DNA of 64,000 nucleotides. It comes from Mycobacterium sp. 1245111.1 (GTDB lineage Bacteria > Actinomycetota > Actinomycetes > Mycobacteriales > Mycobacteriaceae). Positions within the stretch are counted from its first letter, which is position 1; each line of letters starts with the position of its first letter. Made by a program: the position numbers and the translations under genes. Under the pieces are notes generated by a model. It saw only the letters and a program-made list of their open reading frames with translations, was not told where the DNA came from and made no database searches. The stretch spans positions 62,001-126,000 of the forward strand of contig NZ_LZLV01000153.1 in the NCBI RefSeq assembly GCF_001673405.1, given 5' to 3'. Below are positions 8,411 to 17,186 of this stretch, piece after piece.

Positions 8411-10798
8411 TCAGCTCTGAGTGGCGGCCGAAATTTTCGCTCCCAGGCCGCTACGCCGGTGCATCGGCTCGCGGCCCGGCGGCTGCGGCGGCCGCGGTAG
8501 CAGCGGCTCGCGCTCCTGAATCGCGACGGTCAACGGCTCATTGCTGTTGAGCACCAGGTCCTCGCCGGCATGCCGCATCTTCAACTCGCCGTCGGGCCCG
8601 TCCCGCAACGTGTAGGTGACATCCTTGTGGGTCACCGAGACCGTCAGCCGGTATTCCTGCCAATTCAATCGGAAACACAAGCGCGAGAAGCTATCCGGCA
8701 GCTGCGGGTCCAGTGAGAGCACGCCTTCATCGTCGCGCAGGCCGCCGAAGCCGTTGACCAGGGCCATCCACGCGCCGGCCAACGACGCCATATGCAGGCC
8801 GTCGCGGGTGTTGGAGTGCAGGTCGTGCAGGTCAATCAGCGCCGCCTCGAAGGCGTAGTCGTGCGCGAGCTCCAGGTGGCCGACCTCGGCACACATCACC
8901 GCCTGGGTGCACGCCGACAGCGACGAGTCGCGGACCATCCGCCGCTCGTAATAGTCGACGTTGCGCGCCTTTTGCTCCGGAGTGAACGCGTGACTCTGCC
9001 ACTGCATCGCCAACACCAGGTCGGCCTGCTTGATCACCTGCGCGGGGTAGAGCCGCACGTAGGGTTCGTGAAGCAGCAGCGGATACTGATTCCTGTTTTC
9101 GAAGTCCCACTCGGCGAAGGTGGTGAAGCCTTCGCATTGCTGATGCACGCCGAGCTCTTCGTCGTAGGGGACGTTGGCCGCGTTCGCCGCGTTACGCCAG
9201 GCAGCCGTCTCCTCGGTGGTCACACCGAACGTGCGGGCCTGCTCCGGATGGCGGGCGCATGCGGCAGCGGCGACCTGAAGATTGTGTGCCGCCATCAGAT
9301 TCGTGAAGACGTTGTCGCGCACGATCGCCGTGTACTCGTCGGGACCGGTGACCCCGTCGATGTGCCACACGCCGTGCCGGTCGTGATGGCCGAGCGAGCG
9401 CCACAGCCGAGCCGTCTCAATCAGCACCTCGAGCCCGCACTCGATTTCCAGCGACTGGTCGCCGGTAACGATGCGATACCGCTCGAACGCCATCGCGATG
9501 TCGGCGTTGATGTGGAAGGCCGCGGTTCCCGCCGGCCAGTAACCCGAGCATTCCTGACCGCGAATCGTCCGCCATGGGAATGCCGCACCTTCAAGGCCGA
9601 GTTCGACCGCGCGATCCCTGGCCAGATCCAGCGTCGACGCCCGCCAGCGCAGAGAGTCAGCGGCCGCGTGCGGCAACGTGTAGGTAAGGACGGGTAGAAC
9701 GTATCCCTCACTGTCCCAAAAGATGTGGCCGTCGTAGCCGGTGCCGGTGAGCCCCTTACTCGGAATGCCGCGGCCTTCGGCACGTGCACTCGCCTGCACC
9801 AGGTGAAAGAGCCCGAACCGCACGGCCTGCTGGATCACCGGGTCGCCCTCGACCTCGACGTCGGCGTTGTCCCAGAAGTTGTCGAGGTATTCGCGTTGTG
9901 CCTCGAGCAACCCCTTCCATCCGGCGTAGCGGGCGCCGGCGAGCGCACCCGCGGCCTGGTCGCGCAGTGCGGGCCGGGAGCGCAGGCTCGACCATCCGTA
10001 GGCCAGGTACTTCACGATGCGCAGACGCTGGCCCGGGCGCAGCCCGCAGATCACGGTGGTGCGGGCCAGATCTGGGCGAGCTTCGGTCTGTACCTCGACG
10101 CGCCCCGGGACCTCGATCTCGTGATCCATCGCGGCCGACATCATCAGCCCGCTGGCCCGGGTGCGGTGCATCAGCACCGCGCGGTTGTCGGTGACCTCAT
10201 GATCGACCGCCTCCAGCGGCTGGTCCAGCACCGCGGCGACCCGGGGGTCGCTCGAGGTCTCCGGCTGGTCCTCGTTGCTGACGAGCTCGGATTGCACTGT
10301 GACACGGATGAATTCGTCGACGGCCTCGACTATGTACTCGATCGCGGCGACGCTGCGATGGGCGAGCGACACCAGCCGGGTCGACGTCACTTTCACCTGC
10401 CGGCCCGCGGGCGAACGCCACTGCACGCGGCGCTCCAGCGTTCCAGCCCTCATATCGAGAATCCGCTCGTGGTCGATCAATTGGCCGTAGCGGACGTCGA
10501 ACAGCTCGTCGTTGACCATGAGGCGAAACACTTTGCCATTGCTGACGTCTACGACGGTCTGACCGGCTTCGGGATAACCGAACCCGCCCTCCGCGTACGG
10601 CAACGGCCGGACTTCGTAGAACGAATTCAGGTAGGTGCCCGGCAGTCCGTGCGGCTCACCTTCGTCGAAGTTGCCGCGTAATCCGATGTGCCCGTTGGAA
10701 AGAGCGAAAAGCGACTCAGACTGAGCCAACATATTCAAGTCGAGCTTGGTTTCCCGGACGTGCCAGGGTTCGACGGGGAAGGCGTCTTCGTTGATCAT
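8411..10798 (-). CDS. Glycoside hydrolase family 65 protein (Rv3401-like; disaccharide phosphorylase type)
   Basis: The 795-aa protein has the GH65 layout: an N-terminal beta-sandwich (about 1-280, including LALSNGHIGLRGNFDEG-like residues), an (alpha/alpha)6 barrel, and a small C-terminal beta domain. The signature TGPDEYTAIV near residue 480 holds the general-acid Glu. GH65 enzymes phosphorolyse or hydrolyse alpha-glucosides such as trehalose, kojibiose or maltose. The gene abuts a beta-phosphoglucomutase gene that would convert the released beta-glucose-1-phosphate, so phosphorolysis is the likelier chemistry. A GGAGG ribosome site lies inside the upstream gene's end. The exact sugar cannot be read from sequence. 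Confidence 0.88.
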   Translation of the reverse strand: MINEDAFPVEPWHVRETKLDLNMLAQSESLFALSNGHIGLRGNFDEGEPHGLPGTYLNSFYEVRPLPYAEGGFGYPEAGQTVVDVSNGKVFRLMVNDELFDVRYGQLIDHERILDMRAGTLERRVQWRSPAGRQVKVTSTRLVSLAHRSVAAIEYIVEAVDEFIRVTVQSELVSNEDQPETSSDPRVAAVLDQPLEAVDHEVTDNRAVLMHRTRASGLMMSAAMDHEIEVPGRVEVQTEARPDLARTTVICGLRPGQRLRIVKYLAYGWSSLRSRPALRDQAAGALAGARYAGWKGLLEAQREYLDNFWDNADVEVEGDPVIQQAVRFGLFHLVQASARAEGRGIPSKGLTGTGYDGHIFWDSEGYVLPVLTYTLPHAAADSLRWRASTLDLARDRAVELGLEGAAFPWRTIRGQECSGYWPAGTAAFHINADIAMAFERYRIVTGDQSLEIECGLEVLIETARLWRSLGHHDRHGVWHIDGVTGPDEYTAIVRDNVFTNLMAAHNLQVAAAACARHPEQARTFGVTTEETAAWRNAANAANVPYDEELGVHQQCEGFTTFAEWDFENRNQYPLLLHEPYVRLYPAQVIKQADLVLAMQWQSHAFTPEQKARNVDYYERRMVRDSSLSACTQAVMCAEVGHLELAHDYAFEAALIDLHDLHSNTRDGLHMASLAGAWMALVNGFGGLRDDEGVLSLDPQLPDSFSRLCFRLNWQEYRLTVSVTHKDVTYTLRDGPDGELKMRHAGEDLVLNSNEPLTVAIQEREPLLPRPPQPPGREPMHRRSGLGAKISAATQS

Positions 10799-11542
10799 CT
10801 ATGCCTCCTGAATCAGATCGCCGAGGTCGGTGACCACGACATCGGCTCCGTGGCTGCGCAATTCGTCGGCCTGGCCCACCCGGTCGACACCGACGACGTA
10901 GCCGAAGTCGCCGGCGCGACCGGCCTCCACCCCGGAGAGCGCGTCTTCGAACACCGCGGCTTCGGCGGCGGGAACGTTGAGCAATTGCGCGGCGCGCAGG
11001 AAAGAGTCGGGGGCCGGCTTGCCCGCGATGTGCTCCTCGCGCAGCGTCACACCGTCGACGCGCTGCTGGATGTACTTCTCGAGCCCGGTGATCTCCAGCA
11101 CCTCGCGGGTATTGGCACTCGACGACACCACCGCGGTGGCCAACCCGGCGGCGGCCACCTTTTCCAGGTAGCGCCGCGACCCTTCGAACACCTTGACGCC
11201 GTCCTTGTGCAGCGTCTCCTGGAAGGCGTCGTTTTTGCGGGTGCCCAGGCCGTAGACGGTGTTCTTGTCGCCGGAGTCGTCGGGGGCACCGTCGGGCAGC
11301 TCGATGCCGCGGCTGGCCAAAAACGAACGCACACCGTCTTCGCGCTTCTTGCCGTCGACGTATTTCAGGTAGTCGTCGACCGGGTCGAATGGCACGAACG
11401 GCTGGCCACTCTGCTCGGCATGCTGCTTCAGGAAGGCATCGAACATCACCTTCCAGGCCTTGGTGTGCACGCTTGCAGTGTCGGTGAGCACACCGTCGAG
11501 ATCGAACAGGCAAGCGTGGACGGCGTCCGGTAGACCCAGCAA
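10799..11542 (-). CDS. Beta-phosphoglucomutase, HAD superfamily (Rv3400-like)
   Basis: A 247-aa HAD phosphomutase. The nucleophile motif FDLDGVLTD (Asp14, Asp16) opens the protein, a helical cap domain follows, then VSSSANTREVL and the acidic motif EDALSGVEAGRAG near residue 190. It interconverts beta-glucose-1-phosphate and glucose-6-phosphate. The start is a TTG at 11540-11542, supported by a strong GGGAGG site 6 nt upstream. The stop codon directly abuts the ATG of the GH65 gene, so both proteins are made from one mRNA as a two-step route from a disaccharide to glycolysis. Confidence 0.9.
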   Translation of the reverse strand: MLGLPDAVHACLFDLDGVLTDTASVHTKAWKVMFDAFLKQHAEQSGQPFVPFDPVDDYLKYVDGKKREDGVRSFLASRGIELPDGAPDDSGDKNTVYGLGTRKNDAFQETLHKDGVKVFEGSRRYLEKVAAAGLATAVVSSSANTREVLEITGLEKYIQQRVDGVTLREEHIAGKPAPDSFLRAAQLLNVPAAEAAVFEDALSGVEAGRAGDFGYVVGVDRVGQADELRSHGADVVVTDLGDLIQEA

Positions 11543-11689
11543 GGCGGGCCTCCCTTCTTGGTGACTACGGCCGGGGATGGTTTCTGCCGTGAGCAGTTAT
11601 TACCTCACCATGCCCGATGCTGGTTCGCCAGCCGTTCCACTGGCCGAGTGTTTTCCCGGCGTTCGTTTGCCCGACCTTGCGTCGAGCCG

Positions 11690-12301
11690 TCAGGTCGACG
11701 GTGTGCCAGTGAACACCCCTTCGGCCAATCGCAGCCACGCCTCGCGGAACCGCTGGGCGTCCATGTTGCCGGGCGTTCGCCCGACTAGCAATTGCGCGAT
11801 CGGCAGGTACGCCAGGGCTGCGACCAACACCGTGGCGGTCGCCTCGGGGTCGTCGGCCAGCGCGACGCCGGCGTCCTTGGCCGCCGTCAGCGCACGTCCC
11901 ATTCGCTGGTAGGCGGTGCTGGCTGCCGCCGACCACAGGTCGTCGATCATGTCTTCGATCGCCTCGGGCTCACGGAACATCACCCGCAGCAATTGTGAGT
12001 TGGAGTCGATGCTGGCCCAGATCTGCTCGGCGCCTTGGCGCAACGCTCCTCGAGTGTCTGTTGGGCGCGTCCGGTTGTAGTCGTCACGCATGGCGCCCAT
12101 CTGCTCCACCTGGCGGCGGGTCGCTTCCTGGAGCAGCGCCTTTTTCGACGGGAAATGCTTGTACAGCGCGCCGGATCCGGGCGAGAGCCCGCACGCCTGC
12201 TGGATGTCGGCGATCGACGTGGAGGCATACCCCTGACGGGCGAACAGCGCCATGGCCGCTTCCAGCAGACGTTCGCGCGTGCTGGCATCAGCGGAAGTCA
12301 T
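11690..12301 (-). CDS. TetR family transcriptional regulator
   Basis: A 203-aa TetR-type repressor. The N-terminal helix-turn-helix (TRERLLEAAMALFARQGYASTSIADIQQACGLSPGSGALYKHFPSK, about residues 8-52) is canonical, and an all-helical ligand domain follows. It lies 71 nt downstream of the dioxygenase gene on the same strand. In M. tuberculosis the Rv3406 dioxygenase is controlled by the TetR protein Rv3405c, there divergently arranged. The local arrangement suggests this protein represses the dioxygenase promoter, where twin inverted repeats lie; that link is inference. Confidence 0.85.
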   Translation of the reverse strand: MTSADASTRERLLEAAMALFARQGYASTSIADIQQACGLSPGSGALYKHFPSKKALLQEATRRQVEQMGAMRDDYNRTRPTDTRGALRQGAEQIWASIDSNSQLLRVMFREPEAIEDMIDDLWSAAASTAYQRMGRALTAAKDAGVALADDPEATATVLVAALAYLPIAQLLVGRTPGNMDAQRFREAWLRLAEGVFTGTPST

Positions 12302-12371
12302 GGGCGTGACCGTACCTTGGCCCTGACCAGCGCTTGCGATGAGTGGGCAGACCCATCAGCTCGCGGCCCAC

Positions 12372-13262
12372 TCAGCTCGCGGCGCTGTCCACCGCCTGCA
12401 ACGGCGCCCCGCTGATCACCCGGCTGCGCTGGCCGTGGATGTCGACCGGCACGTCGCCCTGCACGGTGACACGGTTCATCAGCCGGTACTGGTCGTCGTA
12501 GTCGTCGACGGCTCGGTGTTGGGTGGCACGGTTGTCCCAGACGGCGACGTCACCGGCTTCCCAATTCCATCGAACTGTGTTCTCCGGCATGGTGATTCGG
12601 CGTTGGAGCAATTCGAGCAGGGTGTGCGACTCGTAGCTGTCCAGTCCGACGAATCCGCGGACGAAGTTGCCGGCCACCAAGGTGCGTTCGCCGGTCTCGG
12701 GATGCACCCGCACGACGGGATGCTCGGTGCGGAAGTCGATCTTCTCGAAGCGGGCCCGGAAGGACGCCTGGTGGTCGGTCTGCGCCTCGGGCGGCGCGAT
12801 GTAGTCGAACCGGTTGCTGTGCAACGCCCAGAGATTGTCGGCGAGGTGCTTGAGGGAGTTTGGCAGCTCCGCGTAGGCCGCGGCGGTGTTGGTCCACAGC
12901 GTCGATCCGCCGTAACTCGGCAGGGCGACGGCGCGCAGCACCGATGCGGCCGGGTAGTTCGCGACGAACGTGACGTCGGTGTGCCAGCGATTCGCCTTGC
13001 CGTACTCCGAGCTGATCGGCGTGATGACCGGCATATTCTCCTGCTGCACCGCGGGATGGGCGATAGGTGTTCCGATGCGTGACGCGAAGGCGTGCTGCCC
13101 GGCGTCGTCCAGGTGGTGTTGGCCTTTGAAGAAGATCACCTTGTGTCGTAGTAGCGCCTTGCGGATGTCTGCGACGGTGCTGGCGTCGAGATCGCCGGAG
13201 AGCCGCACGCCGTCGATGCGGGCGCCGGTCCGGCTGCCCAACTGGGTCACGGTCATCGCCAT
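12372..13262 (-). CDS. Fe(II)/2-oxoglutarate-dependent TauD/TfdA dioxygenase (alkylsulfatase, Rv3406-like)
   Basis: The 296-aa protein is closely similar to M. tuberculosis Rv3406, an Fe(II)/alpha-ketoglutarate enzyme that cleaves sulfate esters and inactivates some DprE1 inhibitors by oxidation. The iron-binding HxD is in NRWHTDVTF (about residue 97) and the distal His in TQHRAVDDY (about 259); the Arg in YRLMNRVTV binds 2-oxoglutarate. I chose the ATG at 13262 because a GAAAGGA site lies 6 nt upstream. The leader holds two operator-like dyads. It and the TetR gene form a probable two-gene transcript. Confidence 0.92.
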   Translation of the reverse strand: MAMTVTQLGSRTGARIDGVRLSGDLDASTVADIRKALLRHKVIFFKGQHHLDDAGQHAFASRIGTPIAHPAVQQENMPVITPISSEYGKANRWHTDVTFVANYPAASVLRAVALPSYGGSTLWTNTAAAYAELPNSLKHLADNLWALHSNRFDYIAPPEAQTDHQASFRARFEKIDFRTEHPVVRVHPETGERTLVAGNFVRGFVGLDSYESHTLLELLQRRITMPENTVRWNWEAGDVAVWDNRATQHRAVDDYDDQYRLMNRVTVQGDVPVDIHGQRSRVISGAPLQAVDSAAS

Positions 13263-13282
13263 GGGAGATCCTTTCAACCTTG

Positions 13283-13337
13283 TCTGTAGTCACTTGACTA
13301 CAGAGCGATGAAAGTGAGTGTAGACATATGACTACGG
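13283..13337. promoter_or_regulatory. Twin inverted repeats upstream of the dioxygenase gene (candidate TetR operators)
   Basis: Site 1 (13283-13304) is a perfect dyad: TCTGTAGTC, spacer ACTT, GACTACAGA. Site 2 (13319-13336) keeps the core imperfectly: TGTAGAC, spacer ATAT, GACTACG. The centres are 34 bp apart, just over three helical turns, so two dimers could sit on the same face. They lie 20-75 bp upstream of the dioxygenase start, where a promoter must be. The neighbouring TetR protein is the obvious candidate ligand. Confidence 0.6.
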
Positions 13338-13374
13338 CAAGGTCAAGCGCGGACCGGCTATCTGTGCGGCGGCC

Positions 13375-14190
13375 CTAGCCGATCGCGCGGGCGACGCCCT
13401 GGATAGCGCGGAGCCGGCCGTCGGACAGGGCGGCCGTGAGGTTCTGGGCTTTCCGCGCAAAATCGGAGACGAAGGCCTGCAGTCCGAGCGGGCTGGGCGG
13501 CAGCGCCAAGAGTGCTTGCATCAACGTGGCCGCCTGGTCGGTCAAGTCGTTCCACTGGGCGATCGCAAACCCGGCCGACTCGACGACCCTGCGCAGTTCC
13601 TCTGGAGTGGCCAGGTGGCTGACCCCTGAGCCGTCAGCCCACGGCAACGGGTAGTCGAGTTCGCCGGGATTCCCAATTGTGATGTCCCACAAGGCAAGCC
13701 GGCCCTCGCTGCCCAGCACTCGGCGCACTTCGCGATAGAGGCTGGGCTTGTCCGCGATGTTCATCTGGACATGTTGGCTCACCACCACGTCGAAAGTTGC
13801 ATCGGCGAAGGGTAATTCGGTGACATCTGCTTGCTGGACCGAAATCAGTTCGTCCAACCCGACAAGTCCGTTCAGCCAACGTGCCGTTTCGCAATACTCC
13901 TCGGTCAGATCGACAGCCGTGACTTGGCACCCACGCTGGCCGGCGACAAAGCGAGCAGTTCCGCCGATGCCGCTGCCGGCGTCGAGCACCTGGTCGTCAC
14001 GTGAAATGCCCACCAGATCCACCAATTGGCTCGTCGCAATACGACCCATCGTGTGGAAGTCCTCCAGCATCGCGAGGTCTGCCGGCTGAAGCTGGTCTAG
14101 GTCTTTGCCGGCGGCGACGAGGGCGTGCTCAATGTTGCTCTGAGACAGGCCAGTCGAATACTGCGCCGGGATTTGGCTGTTGGTCATCAT
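13375..14190 (-). CDS. SAM-dependent class I methyltransferase
   Basis: The 271-aa protein has a Rossmann methyltransferase fold. Motif I is VLDAGSGIGGTARFVA (about residues 69-84), the acidic loop ending beta2 is TAVDLTEEY, and post-I sequence QQADVTELPFADATFDVVVSQHV follows. The fold resembles sarcosine/dimethylglycine- or natural-product-type small-molecule methyltransferases. It is the last gene of a four-gene minus-strand operon and lies 60 nt after the 243-aa gene. The substrate is unknown. Confidence 0.82.
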   Translation of the reverse strand: MMTNSQIPAQYSTGLSQSNIEHALVAAGKDLDQLQPADLAMLEDFHTMGRIATSQLVDLVGISRDDQVLDAGSGIGGTARFVAGQRGCQVTAVDLTEEYCETARWLNGLVGLDELISVQQADVTELPFADATFDVVVSQHVQMNIADKPSLYREVRRVLGSEGRLALWDITIGNPGELDYPLPWADGSGVSHLATPEELRRVVESAGFAIAQWNDLTDQAATLMQALLALPPSPLGLQAFVSDFARKAQNLTAALSDGRLRAIQGVARAIG

Positions 14191-14250
14191 TGGATTTCCT
14201 TCTCTCGTTGGGTCATTCGAGCGCTTGCGGGAGGATGCGCGTCATGGCGC

Positions 14251-14982
14251 TTACTCGACGCGGACCGAGGACACATCCACGGTGATGATCGCGAGGCGTT
14301 GGTCGGCGACGCCGTCGTCCCCGCTCCGGTAAATCCGGCGGCGGGTCGGGAAGACGAACTCGTCGAAAGTCTTGTGGTCGTCGGTGTAGTGCGCGACGGG
14401 AGCATTGCCGGTCGCATCGGCGGCGTAGTCCATCCGACGCAGCATGAAGTTGTCGTCGTAGTAGAAGACCTGATCGGCGTTGTGGTTAGGCATGTCCGGC
14501 GGAAAGTGCACGGCGAGGCGCCGCCAGGTTTCGTCACCCTCCCACCACGGCTGGATTTCGTCGACCTGCACGCCGGGGTAGGTCAGGCTGAACGGCTGGG
14601 TGAAGTAGTTCCAGTTTGCGCAGCTGGTGAAGTACGCGATGTGGATCGCATCCCACGTGGTGGTCTGCAGGTCAAACGGGGGAAAGCTCGGCCGCGGGTC
14701 GTCGCGCTCCTCAACGACTTTCCCGCCGGCAGTGTGAATGGTCAGCCGTTCCGGATCCACGTCGAACACCGCGCGCTGATCAGGCCCGGGAAAAGGTGTC
14801 GTCGTGATGTGTTCGCGGTGGGCGGCCATCGCGACCGTCAGCGTGGGCGCGAGGTCCGGCCAGCCTCGCGGGGCCCAGAACGGCCCTCCGACCGTGATCT
14901 CGGCGGTGACCGCGCTGACGCGGTCCCAGTTCGCCAGCCCGCCGTGGGCTTCCAGCACATCGTCGAGAAGCTCGCTGCTCAT
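14251..14982 (-). CDS. Conserved protein of unknown function in the HxlR-linked operon
   Basis: A 243-aa soluble protein without signal peptide, rich in beta-strand and aromatic residues (AIHIAYFTSCANWNYFTQPFSLTYPGV, ADQVFYYDDNFMLRRMDY). The opening LLDDVLEAHGGLANWDRV and the alternation of strands recall the lipoprotein-carrier-like half-barrel seen in many actinobacterial orphan proteins, but I cannot name a family with confidence. The start has a good AAGGAG site. It lies between the hydrolase gene (24 nt) and the methyltransferase gene (60 nt), so it probably acts in the same small-molecule pathway. Confidence 0.75.
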   Translation of the reverse strand: MSSELLDDVLEAHGGLANWDRVSAVTAEITVGGPFWAPRGWPDLAPTLTVAMAAHREHITTTPFPGPDQRAVFDVDPERLTIHTAGGKVVEERDDPRPSFPPFDLQTTTWDAIHIAYFTSCANWNYFTQPFSLTYPGVQVDEIQPWWEGDETWRRLAVHFPPDMPNHNADQVFYYDDNFMLRRMDYAADATGNAPVAHYTDDHKTFDEFVFPTRRRIYRSGDDGVADQRLAIITVDVSSVRVE

Positions 14983-15006
14983 CGTTATCTCCTTAATGAT
15001 TGGGGG

Positions 15007-15885
15007 TTAGACAGGCGTGGAAATGGAACGCTTGATGAGATCGGCAACCTCAACGGGTTGATCCCATTGGGGCCAGTGGGATGCGCGATCGATCAGGTGT
15101 ACTTCGGAATTCGTGAACAGGTCGCAGATGTGTTGTGCCACAGCAGGGGTCAGATTCGGATCGTCGCGGCCGAAAATCACCGATACCGGCACTTGGAGCG
15201 GCTGCAGCCGGCCCGATGCGATCACGGCATCCTGCCGGTCGAGGGCCGCGCGGAGACCGCCGGTCCATGAACGGATTTCGGCGAGGGCATCTGGTTGGCC
15301 GGTGTCGCCGAAAAATTGCGGCACGACAGAGGTCACGCCGATGCCGTCGGGGGGAAGGCTTCCGTCGAGGCCGAAGCGGCGGCCGGTGTAGGCCAACAGC
15401 CACAGCCGCTGGTCGGGGTCGTCGACGAGAGCGTCGGTCAACGGTGTCAACGCGGGATCGGCCATCAGAGCGATCATTTCGGGTAACCGAAGGTTCGGCC
15501 TCCGCCCGAAGTAAGTGTTCAGCAGCACCAGCCCTGCGACGCGTTCCGGGTGGGCCAAGGCGAACTCGATGGCTTCGGGTCCCGATGCGTCGTGTCCGAC
15601 CAGCACCGCCTGCTCGAGTTCTAGGGCGTCGCAGACGGCCAAAAGCTCTCGCTGACGGCTGATGGTGCTCGATTTTCCCGAGGGGCGCCGGCTTGATCGC
15701 CCGTAGCCGATCCAGTCGAATGTCACCACCCGCTGTGGGTCGAGCGGACCGATGAGCCGGTCGTAGATACGCGAGTCGTCGGGAAAGCCGTGCATCGCCA
15801 CGATCGCCGGAGGGCGGCCGGGGTGGTCCCGTACGTACAACCTCCCACCGTCGCAGTCGAGCAGCCGTTCGATGGGTTCATTCAT
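15007..15885 (-). CDS. Alpha/beta hydrolase with aspartate nucleophile (epoxide hydrolase/dehalogenase type)
   Basis: A 292-aa alpha/beta hydrolase. HGFPDDSRIYDRL (about residues 33-45) supplies the oxyanion hole. The nucleophile elbow is VLVGHDASGPEA (about 99-110), with Asp rather than Ser in the GxDxxG position, as in epoxide hydrolases and haloalkane dehalogenases. The catalytic His lies near the C-terminus (DRASHWPQW). The ATG at 15885 was chosen because it lies in the tail of the DUF302 gene with an 8-nt overlap; longer forms would run back through that gene. It is the second gene of the four-gene operon. Confidence 0.85.
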   Translation of the reverse strand: MNEPIERLLDCDGGRLYVRDHPGRPPAIVAMHGFPDDSRIYDRLIGPLDPQRVVTFDWIGYGRSSRRPSGKSSTISRQRELLAVCDALELEQAVLVGHDASGPEAIEFALAHPERVAGLVLLNTYFGRRPNLRLPEMIALMADPALTPLTDALVDDPDQRLWLLAYTGRRFGLDGSLPPDGIGVTSVVPQFFGDTGQPDALAEIRSWTGGLRAALDRQDAVIASGRLQPLQVPVSVIFGRDDPNLTPAVAQHICDLFTNSEVHLIDRASHWPQWDQPVEVADLIKRSISTPV

Positions 15886-16429
15886 GGTGCTGGCGTTCGA
15901 GTTCGCTGGGCACCGGCAGCCCCAGCAGCGCCAGCAGCTCGGCGACCTTGGCGTCGAGCAGGAGGCCAACCTCGGCGATGCGGGGATCTCCAAAGCTGGC
16001 GAACCGTGTCGAGGGTTGGTCGATGCTGAAATGGGTTGCGCCGGCTGCATCCTCATAGATCGCGGTGCGAAGCGGGGCGTAGAGCATGACCGCCGGATTG
16101 TGGCGGTACATCCTCTCCACGACCACGTTGTTGCCCATCATGTAGGTCATCACTCGGGTCTCGTGCCCGAGTAGCCGCATCATCGGTGTCGGGTCCAAAG
16201 ACCAAAACCGGGCAAACGTATGCGGCGTGTGTTCCGCGGTGTAGCGCACCACTTCGTCCAGGTCGCCCCGGTCGAGCAGGGCTCTCAGGTCATCTGAACC
16301 GATATCGGGAACGATTTCCTCGTAGTGCCGGCACAGATCGTCGAAGCCACTGTCGGAGTCGCTGACCAGACGATTGACCTGGTGGACGACGACGCGGGCG
16401 CCGGTCGGGCCGGCAACAGATTGAGTCAC
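15878..16429 (-). CDS. DUF302 domain protein
   Basis: A 183-aa protein whose C-terminal two thirds matches the DUF302 pattern (RVMTYMMGNNVVVERMYRHNPAVMLYAPLRTAIYED, then THFSIDQPSTRFASFG). DUF302 domains form small alpha/beta folds that bind small molecules, and their function is mostly unknown. The GTG start at 16427-16429 has an AGGAAAGG site upstream. It heads the operon that runs leftward to the methyltransferase and is divergent from the HxlR-type regulator, which probably controls it. Confidence 0.8.
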   Translation of the reverse strand: MTQSVAGPTGARVVVHQVNRLVSDSDSGFDDLCRHYEEIVPDIGSDDLRALLDRGDLDEVVRYTAEHTPHTFARFWSLDPTPMMRLLGHETRVMTYMMGNNVVVERMYRHNPAVMLYAPLRTAIYEDAAGATHFSIDQPSTRFASFGDPRIAEVGLLLDAKVAELLALLGLPVPSELERQHHE

Positions 16430-16530
16430 GGATCGCCTTTCCTCACGTGGCCGATTACTTGAGCTTGAATCTAAACCTAGTAGATAACTTTTTCAAGCAG
16501 AAGTTTGATAAAGAAGTGTGCGCTGGTAAT
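16430..16530. promoter_or_regulatory. Divergent promoter region between the DUF302 operon and the HxlR-type regulator
   Basis: About 100 bp of conspicuously AT-rich sequence for this genome. CTTGAA (16464-16469) and TTCAAG (16492-16497) form an inverted repeat across it, and a further CTTGAG lies at 16458-16463. HxlR proteins typically bind such divergent gaps. Assignment as operator is by position and symmetry only. Confidence 0.4.
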
Positions 16531-17181
16531 ATGGCTGGCATGGCAGGCCGCAAGAGCTACAACCAGAACTGCCCGGTCGCCAAGGGGCTCGACATCCTCG
16601 GCGAGCGGTGGACGATGCTGATCCTGCGGGAGTTGTTCGGAGGCCCGCGTCGCTACAGCGACCTGCGTGCGGAGTTGCCGGGTATTGCGACCAATCTGCT
16701 TGCCGAGCGCCTCAAGGAGCTACAGGACGCCGGGCTCGTCGACCGAGCCGAGTTGCCGCCCCCGGTCGCGCGCACGGTCTACAGCCTCAGCGATGTGGGC
16801 TGGCAGCGAGTCCCATGCGTCCTGCAGAGCATCGCCTGGCTCGGCTTGGATCGCCTGGACTTGATCGACGGTGGGCCGGTGACGCCGTTGACGGGGTTTC
16901 TCGCCGGGTTCGTGGTCCCGTTCAACGCGGTGAAAGCCGCGAACGTGACTGGGGACTACCGCGTCGACATCGACGGTCGCCGTTTCGAATTCGCGCTGAA
17001 TCACGGTCAGCTCGCCGCGGCACGCCGCCAACCTGACGTGACGGTCACGGCGAGCGCCGACGATCTCGCGACCGCCCGGTTGGGGGCCACCGACGCCAAG
17101 CGCAAAGCAGCGCTGAAGCGCATCGTCTTCGATGGTGAAGCCGACGCCGTCGACGCGCTGCGCGCGGCGTTTTCGCTGTAG
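16531..17181 (+). CDS. HxlR family regulator with C-terminal SCP2-like domain
   Basis: A 216-aa two-domain protein. Residues about 8-105 form a winged helix of the HxlR type (NCPVAKGLDILGERWTMLILRELFGGPRRYSDLRAELPGIATNLLAERLKEL). Residues about 125-215 resemble a sterol-carrier-protein-2-like domain (YRVDIDGRRFEFALNHG...VTVTASADDLATARLG), an architecture seen in actinobacterial regulators that may sense a hydrophobic ligand. ATG 16531 is favoured since residues upstream look unlike the family; ATG 16540 is also possible. It is divergent from the four-gene operon it probably regulates. Confidence 0.85.
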   Translation: MAGMAGRKSYNQNCPVAKGLDILGERWTMLILRELFGGPRRYSDLRAELPGIATNLLAERLKELQDAGLVDRAELPPPVARTVYSLSDVGWQRVPCVLQSIAWLGLDRLDLIDGGPVTPLTGFLAGFVVPFNAVKAANVTGDYRVDIDGRRFEFALNHGQLAAARRQPDVTVTASADDLATARLGATDAKRKAALKRIVFDGEADAVDALRAAFSL

Positions 17182-17186
17182 GCCGA

